A stretch of 64,000 nucleotides of DNA from Macrostomum hystrix. Its lineage: Eukaryota; Platyhelminthes; Macrostomidae. Below the pieces are notes generated by a model that searched no databases, was not told the DNA's origin, and saw only the letters and a list, made by a program, of their open reading frames with translations. This document shows, in pieces, positions 46,735 to 56,103 of the stretch (its first letter is position 1; each line of letters begins with the position of its first letter). The translations under genes and the position numbers were made by a program. Where the stretch lies: assembly GCA_950097015.1 (NCBI GenBank), contig CATNEN010000038.1:28550501-28614500 (forward strand), given 5' to 3'.

Positions 46735-48512
46735 CCTTTTTCTCGACCTCGCCTTTTTCTTAACCTCGCCTTATTCTCGACCTCGCCCTATTTTCGACCG
46801 TACCTTATTCTCGACCTCGCCTTTTTCTCGACCTAGCCTTTTTCTCGACCTCGCCTTTTTCTCGACCTCGCCTTATTCTTAACCTCGCCTTATTCTCGAC
46901 CTCGCCCTATTTTCGACCGTACCTTATTCTCGACCTCGCCTTTTTCTCGACCTAGCCTTTTTCTCGACCTCACCTTTTTCTCGACCTCGCCTTATTCTTA
47001 ACCTCGCCTTATTCTCGACCTCGCCCTATTTTCGACCGTACCTTATTCTCGACCTCGCCTTTTTCTCGACCTAGCCTTTTTCTCGACCTCGCCTTTTTCT
47101 CGACCTCGCCTTTTTCTCGACCTCGCCTTATTCTCAACCTCGCCTTATTCTCGACCTCGCGTTTTTCTCGACCTGGCCTTATTCTTAACCTCGCCTTAAT
47201 CTCGACCTCGCCCTATTTTCGACCGCACCTTATTCTCGACCTCGCCTTTTTCTCGACCTCGCCTTTTTCTCGACCTCGCCTTTTTCTCGACCTCGCCTTA
47301 TTCTTAACCTCGCCTTATTCTCGACCTCGCCCTATTTTCGACCGCACCTTATTCTTGACTTCGCCTTATTCTCGACCTCAACTAATCTCAACCTCGCCTT
47401 TTTCTCGACCTCGCCTTTTTCTTGACCTCGCCTTATTCTCGACCTCGCGTTTTTCTCGACCTGGCCTTATTCTTAACCTCGCCTTATTCTCGACCTCGCC
47501 CTATTTTCGACCGCACCTTATTCTTGACTTCGCCTTATTCTCGACCTCAACTAATCTCAACCTCGCCTTTTTCTCGACCTCGCCTTTTTCTTGACCTCGC
47601 CTTATTCTCGACCTCGCGTTTTTCTCGACCTGGCCTTATTCTTAACCTCGCCTTATTCTCGACCTCGCCCTATTTTCGACCGCACCTTATTCTCGACCTC
47701 ACCTTATTCTCGACCTTGCCTTATTCTCAACTTCGCCTTATTCTCGACCTCGCCTATTTTCGACCGCACCTTATTCTCGACCTCGCCTTATTCTCGACCT
47801 CAACTAATCTCAACCTCGCCTTATACTTAACCTCGCCTTATTCTCGACCTCGCCTTATTCTCAACCTCGCCTTATTCTTAACCTCGCCTTATTCTCGACC
47901 TCGCCTTATTCTCAACCTCAACTAATCTCAACATCGCCTTATTCTCGACCTCGCCTTTTTCTCGACCTCGCCTTATTCTCAACCTCAACTAATCTCAACC
48001 TCGCCTTTTTCTCGACCTCGCCTTTTTCACCACCTCGCCTTTTTCTCGACCTCGCCTTATTCTCGACCTCGCCCTATTTTCGACCGCACCTTATTCTCGA
48101 CCTCACCTTATTCTCGACCTTGCCTTATTCTCAACTTCGCCTTATTCTCGACCTCGCCTATTTTCGACCGCACCTTATTCTCGACCTCGCCTTATTCTCG
48201 ACCTCAACTAATCTCAACCTCGCCTTATACTTAACCTCGCCTTATTCTCGACCTCGCCTTATTCTCAACCTCGCCTTATTCTTAACCTCGCCTTATTCTC
48301 GACCTCGCCTTATTCTCAACCTCAACTAATCTCAACATCGCCTTATTCTCGACCTCGCCTTTTTCTCGACCTCGCCTTATTCTCAACCTCAACTAATCTC
48401 AACCTCGCCTTTTTCTCGACCTCGCCTTTTTCACCACCTCGCCTTTTTCTCGACCTCGCCTTATTCTCAACCTCGCCCTATTTTCGACCGCACCTTGTTC
48501 TCGACTTAAAAA
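46735..48512. repeat. 1.8-kb minisatellite, 17-bp period
   Basis: About 100 copies of a 17-base unit, cctcgccttattctcga and variants (cctttttctcgac, ccctattttcgaccg, aactaatctcaac). Variant strings recur as blocks: about 170 bases offset near 47350-47690, and about 404 bases offset between 47690-48010 and 48090-48420. This is clear evidence of repeated block duplication. Three-unit periodicity keeps long false frames open. Confidence 0.96.
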
Positions 48513-48644
48513 ATAAAAAAATAACTTAAATTCAGTGAAACAAAATTTTTTACATATTTTGACAAAGACTCAAAGCATTATTAAAAGTCTCTGTACCTAC
48601 GATTTTACAGACTACTCATCCTCCGAGACTACAGAGGCCACACG

Positions 48645-49118
48645 ATGAGCATCACCGCCGGCATTGTACTATTTCGTCGTTTGCCAAATTCTTCGGACGC
48701 GAACGACTACGAGATTCTTCTGTTGCATTCCGCATTGAAGCTCAACCGTTGGACAATGCCCAAGGGTCATCAGGATCCGGGCGAGTCACTGCTCGACTGT
48801 GCCATTCGAGAGACTCTGGAAGAGTCCGGCCTAGCTGCGAACAAAGACTATCGCGTGTTGACGGATTATCAACCCGTGACTTTTCTATTTCCCGCCTCTT
48901 CAAATCCCGCAATTAAGAAAATCTTGACTCTGTGGCTGGGAGAAGTGAAAGACGACGGGACAAGCAATGTGAAGATCTCGCATGAGCACAGAGACTATCG
49001 ATGGTGTCGGCACGACGAGTGTCTTCAGCTGCTTTCGGCTGGCTTTCCCGAAGCTGTGGACAGTTATCAACAAATGCGCCATTTTATTCTTGAATTGCCG
49101 GTGCACGGACGAAAGTGA
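48645..49118 (+). CDS. NUDT2: Bis(5'-nucleosyl)-tetraphosphatase, Nudix hydrolase
   Basis: Hydrolyses Ap4A asymmetrically to AMP and ATP. A single 157-residue frame (human NUDT2 147). The Nudix box G-x5-E-x7-RE-x2-EE-x-G-L is complete at residues 41-63: G41, E47, R55, E56, E59, E60, G62, with the catalytic glutamates present. The upstream RWTMPKGHQDPGES and downstream motifs LTDYQPVTFLF and HRDYRWCRHDEC fit the Ap4A hydrolase family. The ATG in cacgATGagc is preceded by attttacag at 48602-48610, which looks like a 3' splice site or trans-splice acceptor for the 5' UTR. No intron in the coding part. Confidence 0.93.
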   Translation: MSITAGIVLFRRLPNSSDANDYEILLLHSALKLNRWTMPKGHQDPGESLLDCAIRETLEESGLAANKDYRVLTDYQPVTFLFPASSNPAIKKILTLWLGEVKDDGTSNVKISHEHRDYRWCRHDECLQLLSAGFPEAVDSYQQMRHFILELPVHGRK

Positions 49119-49194
49119 ACAAGAAATGTGTACATGTATCGTTTGTTTAACCTAGTCCTCGGTTTCTGTACCGGAAAACTTGAAAAATCCCAAT

Positions 49195-49622
49195 TTGGGA
49201 TCCATTCGGGGTGTTAGACAGAGGTGTGACACCAGGTTAGAGTGGGGTCCATTCGGGGTGTTAGACAGAGGTGTGACACCAGGTTAGAGTGGGGTCCATT
49301 CGGGGTGTTAGACAGAGGTGTGACACCAGGTTAGAGTGGGGTCCATTCGGGGTGTTAGACAGAGGTGTGACACCAGGTTAGAGTGGGGTCCATTCGGGGT
49401 GTTAGACAGAGGTGTGACACCAGGTTAGAGTGGGGTCCATTCGGGGTGTTAGACAGAGGTGTGACACCAGGTTAGAGTGGGGTCCATTCGGGGTGTTAGA
49501 CAGAGGTGTGACACCAGGTTAGAGTGGGATCCGTTCGGGGTGTTAGACAGAGGTGTGACACCAGGTTAGAGTGGGGTCCATTCGGGGTGTTAGACAGAGG
49601 TGTGACACCAGGTTAGAGTGGA
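49195..49622. repeat. 47-bp minisatellite, near-identical copies
   Basis: Nine copies of a 47-base unit holding gttagacagaggtgtgacac and a gggtccattcggggt joint. Copies are almost identical; one unit near 49525 reads gggatccgttc. A small hairpin ggtgt-g-acacc lies in each unit. It starts about 80 bases after the NUDT2 stop codon, so it may fall inside the NUDT2 3' UTR. Confidence 0.96.
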
Positions 49623-49984
49623 CTCATTCTGTGTAATTTAAACTGCCATTCACCTATCGCATTTATCATATTGGTCCACGTGCATAACCAATTAACAAGA
49701 CTTATTTGCAGTCTAAGCCTTCCTAACTTAGTTCATAACACACAGGCTCTGATAATCTGATGTGCAAATTTAAAATTAATTTCTTTTCGTAGCTCAATTA
49801 AAAACGAGCAAACAAATATCTTTAACACTAAAACTCTGCTAGTTTGTATGTTCCACTTTACTAATAATTAATATAATATGACTGAAGTTGAAAGGCTGCT
49901 TTAAAAATCCATACGTTACTTTTCGAACATTAAATTGCTTCATACGCTCGTATATATATTTCCAAGTTTTTTCAAATGCTGCAG
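49623..49984. other. Spacer, no gene seen
   Basis: About 360 AT-rich bases between two arrays with no recognisable feature. Confidence 0.5.
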
Positions 49985-50603
49985 GATTGTGGATAATCGA
50001 TTGAATGATTGCAGTAGGGTATTGGCTGACAGGTTGAATGATTGCAGTAGGGTATTGGCTGACAGGTTGAATGATTGCAGTAGGGTATTGGCTGACAGGT
50101 TGAATGATTGCAGTTGGGTATTGGCTGACAGGTTGAATGATTGCAGTAGGGTATTGGCTGACGGGTTAAATGATTGCAGTAGGGTATTGGCTGACGGGTT
50201 AAATGATTGCAGTAGGGTATTGGCTGACGGGTTAAATGATTGCAGTAGGGTATTGGCTGACGGGTTGAATGATTGCAGTAGGGTATTGGCTGACGGGTTA
50301 AATGATTGCAGTAGGGTATTGGCTGACGGGTTAAATGATTGCAGTAGGGTATTGGCTGACGGGTTGAATGATTGCAGTAGGGTATTGGCTGACGGGTTGA
50401 ATGATTGCAGTAGGGTATTGGCTGACGGGTTGAATGATTGCAGTAGGGTATTGGCTGACGGGTTGAATGATTGCAGTAGGGTATTGGCTGACGGGTTGAA
50501 TGATTGCAGTAGGGTATTGGCTGACGGGTTGAATGATTGCAGTAGGGTATTGGCTGACGGGTTGAATGATTGCAGTAGGGTATTGGCTGACGGGTTAAAG
50601 GGC
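49985..50603. repeat. 33-bp minisatellite
   Basis: About 18.5 copies of a 33-base unit containing gattgcagtagggtattggc followed by tgacgggttgaat. Early units have gacagg, later ones gacggg, and ttaaat or ttgaat alternate. A continuous plus-strand frame (about 200 codons, NDCSRVLADGL repeated) comes from the 11-codon period; there is no support that it is a gene. Confidence 0.96.
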
Positions 50604-50980
50604 TAATAAAAATAATAATAATTGCAAGAGGGCTGCGGGCAATGGCAGATCATTTAGTAACACTAGACCCGCAGCCAGCGGGAAGGCAATACTGCCCATT
50701 ATGCTGACTCCTGAGCACACACGCACACAGATACCGTACGCAGGCGCACGCTCACACAGGTATGTACATCTGCCCTGATTTTCTCATCGTCAGGCAGTCT
50801 ACAACCTCACTGTGCCTTGGAAGTTGATCGTCAAGGACGTAAATTGCACTACAAGCCCCCAAGCCTCCTTCCGTGGCTGCGCCCCAAATCAATGTGGCCT
50901 CGACGTGAAATCGAACTTAGAGACCTTGGTGCGGGAGGCAAACGCGTTAGACCACTGTGCCACCGACCCCTGGGTTGAAG
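50604..50980 (-). mobile_element. Full-length tRNA-derived SINE
   Basis: The best complete copy, antisense: (AAT)n tail 50604-50622; ggctgcgggcaatggcagat; cactagacccgcagccagcg; ctgactcctgagcacacacg; agataccgtacgcaggcgca; tctgccctgattttctcatc; gtgccttggaagttgatcgt; ccgtggctgcgccccaaatc; box B complement gaaatcgaacttagagacct; box A complement acgcgttagaccactgtgcc. The (ATT)n 3' end suggests mobilisation by a CR1/L2-type LINE; this is inference. Confidence 0.87.
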
Positions 50981-52375
50981 GGCTGCACCTGCACGAGAGC
51001 ATTGATCATTGTTTGAGATTACATAAACACATGGACGTTTTTAGCCAAAAAACCGTAGGTCTTAAAGTGTTGCGTCTTAGCACTGCTTTTATTTCTGATG
51101 GTTGCTGTAGTGTTAAGTAGGCAGAAAGTTAAAGGAAATTTTAGTTTTTTTCGTTAAAGCGTAACAGTTCAGTACAGTATTTAGCAATAGGAGAAGTGTA
51201 ACAAGCGTATAAGATATAGCAGATGAAGGAGCGTTAGACAAAAACGGTATAACAAGGACAACAAATGTAATGACAGCTAAGAATTGGTGTGACAAAACAT
51301 TAGAATAATGTAGTGAATAAATACGCCACAAAAAGTTGCATTTAAATTTCCATTCTTAAAATTCTTTCTCTTCTTATTTAAAAAACATAACTTTAAATTT
51401 CAAGTGCTAACTAAAAAAGAACGATTAAGAAAAAATTAAAACAACTTTAAATATTTTTGGCTTCCACATATAAATATGAAAACTTATTTCCGTAAAATTC
51501 CGTGAATTTGTTTAAACGGCGGTCTCATTTACAAAATTCTTTTCGATATCTCTCTAGTTATTCCCCTATAAATTAACAGCAGTTAGCTAATTTTTTCATT
51601 GCGATAAATTATAAAAAAAACTAACTAAATTAACAAACCGTTTTAGCTGTTAGCAGAAGCCCCTGATATTCGCTAATTTAACATCTCAAAAGATTTATGC
51701 AAGATTGAAACTAAACAAAAAAGATTACAGCTTTTAAAACAAAACCTAGACTAGAGGAAACAGAAAGGAAAATGTCATTGAAAGTTGAACTTCTAAACCA
51801 AAAAGTTAAAAACCCAATGCGTAGAAATAATACGCATTTAGAATTTGCAACGCTACTCAGACCAGTTGACGGCAGTAGTATAATATCGAGCGACAAAAAA
51901 TCCTCCACGGATTGGCATTATCAATTAGCAGGAAAGTTTTAATGAAAGCGAAGCGAAAAAAAGTTTAAAGATAACATTTTAACGACATTGGGACAAGGGA
52001 CGCGAATTATGAGTAAAGAATTAACGCTGAAATAGGCCAAGTGAGCTTGTGTTATACGCCTATGTTTTAGGTTTTAAAAAGCTTTCTTACTGCTGAAGCA
52101 TTTAAAAGTGCAAAGTAATTGTTTTTCCATTTAGCTGGTTTTTGATGGGCTTATAAAATTGTTTTGTCAAAAAACATAAGTGAGCAATGAGCGCAGGGTT
52201 TACTTAGCGAAATTAAACTAGCTAATTATCATTTTACGCTTTAAAAAAGTATTCTTTCCTGTGCAAGTTGTCTTCAAAGGAAACCAGTGTCACTTTTCAT
52301 TTTCTTAATTACCTTTCATTGGATAACAGCGTCGATCTGTACTTGTCAGTAGACAGTATTCGAACGAATTCGATT
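50981..52375. other. AT-rich region 3' of the Boule-like gene
   Basis: About 1.4 kb with no coding signal, array or SINE. On the minus strand it lies downstream of the Boule-like stop, so it probably holds that 3' UTR. Confidence 0.5.
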
Positions 52376-53602
52376 TTAGTTGCCGTGTGAAGGGTGGTCC
52401 ATGTACTTCAGCCCGGGACGACCATCCCCGCGGCCACCTGGAGCCGTCAGCATCATGCGAGCCTGCTGCTGCTGCTGCTGCTGATTCGGCGCAGGTAAGC
52501 AACCGGCTGGACCTTTCTGCATAGCGTACTGATGATAGAGCGGCGCCTGTGCCGGTGAGTACGGTACTAGGCCGGGACTGAAGCAGTCACCCCCGGCAGC
52601 GGCGGCGGCAGCAGCGGCTGCGGCGGCAGCGGCGGCGGCAGCAGCAGCAGAGCCACGCACAGGCGAACCCTCCGAGTCGGTGCCAGCGTCCAAACTGTTA
52701 GGATCCGAGCACGAACTATAGTCGCTAGTTAGGCTATTGTTGTAAGCCGGTGTGTAGTAGAGTATGTCTCCGGAGCCGGCACCAAGTGGAGCGCCTAATC
52801 CCAGGGGATTTCTAGATCCGGGCACCGCAGTGCTGAAACAGGGCAGAGCAGCAGCCCCGGCAGGATTAATGAACTGCAGAGCGTTCTGATGACCCGCAGC
52901 GGCTGCCGCAGCCGACCATTGAATCGGTACATGCGAGGCGACACCAGACTGGCTAGCCAGACTCGACGCGATGCTGCTGGCGCCGTTCTGCGCTCCTCCG
53001 CCGATACCGCCGCCGTTGATGCTTGACCCAACGCCGGTGTTGGCCGCAGCGCCGGCAATTAGCGGGCTGGCAATAGTGTAGGACTGGTACGGCGACTGTT
53101 GCGGCAGGTAAAAAGCGGTTGGCGCGTAGGCTCCGTACTGTGGCAGCTGCAGCATGGACTGAGTTGTAGTGTAGCCAAGCGGTAGACCGTCCTGGCCCTG
53201 AAGCAGTACGTATTGGACCTGGCCAGGATTGGGCAGTCCAACGGAGGCGGAGGGACCGGAGCTGATGTGTTGAGCCTTTGGAAAAGTGTTCTTTTTCACG
53301 GCTTTAGAGATGTTTAATTTTCGCTCTTTGTACAAAAGATTTTCGTAGTCAGGCGAGTTGAGAATCTTCTGGACGACGTCTTTAGATTCGAAAGTGATGA
53401 AGCCGTAGCCCTTCGAAGCTCCGGTTCGATCGATGATAATCTTAACATCCTTGATAAGGAACTTTTCAAATGTTGAAGTCAGAAAATTTTTTAACTCGTT
53501 CTCGTCAGTGTGCGGCGGGATTCCTCCAATGAAGATCCGATTTTCAATTACAGTCTCATTGACGGACGATTTGCCCATAATGCTCAGATCGGTAGTTTGC
53601 AT
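52376..53602 (-). CDS. BOLL: Boule/DAZ-family RNA-binding protein, intronless
   Basis: An uninterrupted 408-residue frame from ATG at 53602. One RRM at residues 21-104: RNP2 RIFIGG (22-27), RNP1 KGYGFITF (64-71), with the DAZ-family signatures DRTGASKGYGF, KILNSPDYENLLYKERKLNI and KAVKK. DAZ/Boule proteins bind 3' UTRs and promote translation in germ cells, often for meiosis and spermatogenesis. The C-terminal half is low complexity: Q/Y-rich (AYAPTAFYLPQQSPYQSYT), glycine/alanine-rich, an 18-alanine run and a polyglutamine run near the end. A DAZ repeat is not obvious. Lack of introns is unusual for the family. A Musashi or hnRNP paralogue is less likely given the RNP context. Confidence 0.88.
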   Translation of the reverse strand: MQTTDLSIMGKSSVNETVIENRIFIGGIPPHTDENELKNFLTSTFEKFLIKDVKIIIDRTGASKGYGFITFESKDVVQKILNSPDYENLLYKERKLNISKAVKKNTFPKAQHISSGPSASVGLPNPGQVQYVLLQGQDGLPLGYTTTQSMLQLPQYGAYAPTAFYLPQQSPYQSYTIASPLIAGAAANTGVGSSINGGGIGGGAQNGASSIASSLASQSGVASHVPIQWSAAAAAAGHQNALQFINPAGAAALPCFSTAVPGSRNPLGLGAPLGAGSGDILYYTPAYNNSLTSDYSSCSDPNSLDAGTDSEGSPVRGSAAAAAAAAAAAAAAAAAAGGDCFSPGLVPYSPAQAPLYHQYAMQKGPAGCLPAPNQQQQQQQARMMLTAPGGRGDGRPGLKYMDHPSHGN

Positions 53603-55544
53603 GTTTGCTTTTTCTATTTTATAAGTGAATTACCGAGCTTGAATAAGACTAAATGAAATCGAAATCAAATCTCTGCCGGGCAGTTAATGAAGAATAGCGC
53701 CACTGACTGACTGACTGGATCCGGTGGGGGGACAAAAGCAGACTCGAGAAGGCGGGCGCACAGGGCTTTTAAGCTTGGCCATGGACTAAAAGCTAAAAAC
53801 AGTCCATCGTCTTTGGCCGAAGCTAAACTCCTGACACGTTTTCTGATTGGTCAGACTGCTGGCAAAGTAACTTTCACACCCTCAAAAATCTCTTCCCACA
53901 TTCGGCCTCGCACAGCCAAATTTCTCTTCGACACCCCATCCCCCGAACCGTCCGATCGATTTTTTCTGCTGCCCAAACCCTCGGTCTGCTTACTTCTTTA
54001 TTCTCACACTCGAATAACATAGCGATAGTTGTTTTGATTATCAGTGAGTCAGTCTTCTGTTCGTTTTTTTATTTTCACACTTTTTATCGATCGATCGAAG
54101 GGGTATCTTTCGGTTTAAGGCCTAGACCCCATGCCAGGCATTTCTAACCCTCCAAACGACGACACCCCCGAACGCGAAAAACGAAATCACGATTCCCTAT
54201 CATCCAATCAAGTTTGGTCAAGGACTAGCCTGTGTTTTTTATTTCGCACCTTCTCGATGGAAATGTTGCTTTAACCCTCATTTGTCACACTCTGATTTCG
54301 AATTGGTTTAGTTTGGCTCAGTTAAGGTTGATTTTTTATATTGGATTTAGCTGGGTACAATCCAACACGTGTTTAGGCTGACACTAACTTTATTTCCTTT
54401 TAACTACCGAAATTTAGAAAAAAGTTAAGTGCACAATAAAACATTTTATCTGACTTAATTACAATCATTGATTAATCTTGTTATCGTAAAAAACCGACAG
54501 AAATTTTTGCAAACGATAATTTTTCATAATAGCTTAAGATGGTATGCAAGTATTGGCCTTTAAGTTGATAAAATTAGAATTTCAATTAAAATTGCCTATT
54601 TTACGACCGCAAGTCCAGCGAGCTTATCTGTCAGACTGGCTTTATCTTAATTTTAAGTTTCTTATTTGTCGCGTAATATCACGATGTCATTAATAATGCG
54701 TTCGTTAGTATGTAGATATATTTGAAAGGCAGTAAAATGAAAATTACATTGAACGCCTAGTCCATGCAGTGAGATGCACATATATGACAGGTCTGCACAT
54801 TAACGGAATCCGCTGCTACAGCAATTATTCAGTAACACAAATGTAAACAGAAAAACAGGCACCATGTTACCCATGTCCCACACAAAAGGACTTTTTCTTT
54901 TAATAAGACAAATTAAATTCTTTAATATTTATTTACTACATCAACATCGCCCACACAAACAAAGGCTTTTAAAAGTCAGTTACTTTGTACTTAGATTTTT
55001 AGACTCGTGTTTCTCCGAGTCTTCAATATTTCAATTTTAACTTGTTAGTGTGTTTCATTTTCTTAGAGAAGAAACAATTTTAGATTCCTTACTGCATGAT
55101 AAAAACTGTACACAGAAAGTTCGTGTAGTAGTCTATGACTAAAATATACAACCTCTTAATATCTTTAGGCTGCGTTGCACTTTAGTCAAGCTTGTCTGGA
55201 GTCCGAGATGAATCCGATGATTACCATAGACTGTTGAAGTTTTCTCCAGAAAATTCTAGATTTTCATCTAAAAGCACAAACATGAATTTGACCTTGAGAT
55301 GCTTGTTTTAATTGGCACACATTAAAGTACACTTTAACTGCCAACAGCCTGCGATAAAAATTTGTAAGCTATTATATTATAGAAACGAAAGCTATAAATA
55401 ATAAAGCTATAAAAAGTCCGAAAATTGAAGCAAGAAACAAATAAGTCGTTATCATTATATACTACTCACTTGGCAGTATGGTAAATGGTTGTATATATTT
55501 TTAAAAAGCCGCTTGTGATTTAGTTATTCAGTCTCAAAGCCTTC
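53603..55544. other. Upstream region of the Boule-like gene, no other gene
   Basis: About 1.9 kb. The first 450 bases (to about 54050) are less AT-rich and should contain the Boule-like promoter; the rest is AT-rich. The closest array is more than 1 kb away. No conserved frame was found on either strand. Confidence 0.45.
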
Positions 55545-55650
55545 TTGTTCTCTCCCCAGCTGAGCCTCAAATGAGTGTGGCTTCGCCACTGATCGAGCCT
55601 AGGGACTTTGGTGCGAGAGGTCCCGATATGGGATGTGTCACGTGGGTAGC
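55545..55650 (-). mobile_element. Decayed SINE fragment
   Basis: tctccccagctgagcctcaa, atgagtgtggcttcgccact, gatcgagcctagggactttg and gtgcgagagg match the 5' part (head-proximal body and box B) of the main SINE family in antisense, with many changes. Confidence 0.65.
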
Positions 55651-56103
55651 TGCACCAGTCAGTAAATATGACTTTGAAAAAACTACCTTTCGAAACTCAA
55701 GTGACGAAGACAAAAAATTAAGGACGTATATAAGCTTAGTCTCATTCGCTTTTTAATTATCTATTCTTAGCTTTTAATAAGCAAGGGTATTTAAAATTCA
55801 TTTGGCTCCAAAAAAATGTCACTGATTTTAACAAAAATATTTGTCACAAGTTTTAATACGTTACAGTACGTGCAACAATGTTCAGTTGGTCAGATGGTCT
55901 TATCTTGATATTATTGAGTACACACCTAAAGACACATCTAAATACCAGTTTACCAGTTTAACAGAATACCAGAGTACCAGTTTTCTGTATAAAAAAATAT
56001 AATAATATTTATCTCAATCTTTAAGCGACTGTATATGTATACACATTGAGAAGCTTCTTATTTAGATAAAATATTATTTTAGATTAAAAAAGGTGGGTAT
56101 CAT

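Noticed and set aside
49935-50606. 223-codon frame with an 11-residue repeat (NDCSRVLADGL)
   Set aside because: Exactly the 33-bp array period; leucine-rich-repeat-like appearance is accidental, with no signal peptide or capping domain.
53813-54022. 69-codon plus-strand frame near the Boule-like promoter
   Set aside because: No similarity, no domain, and it lies in a likely promoter region on the opposite strand.
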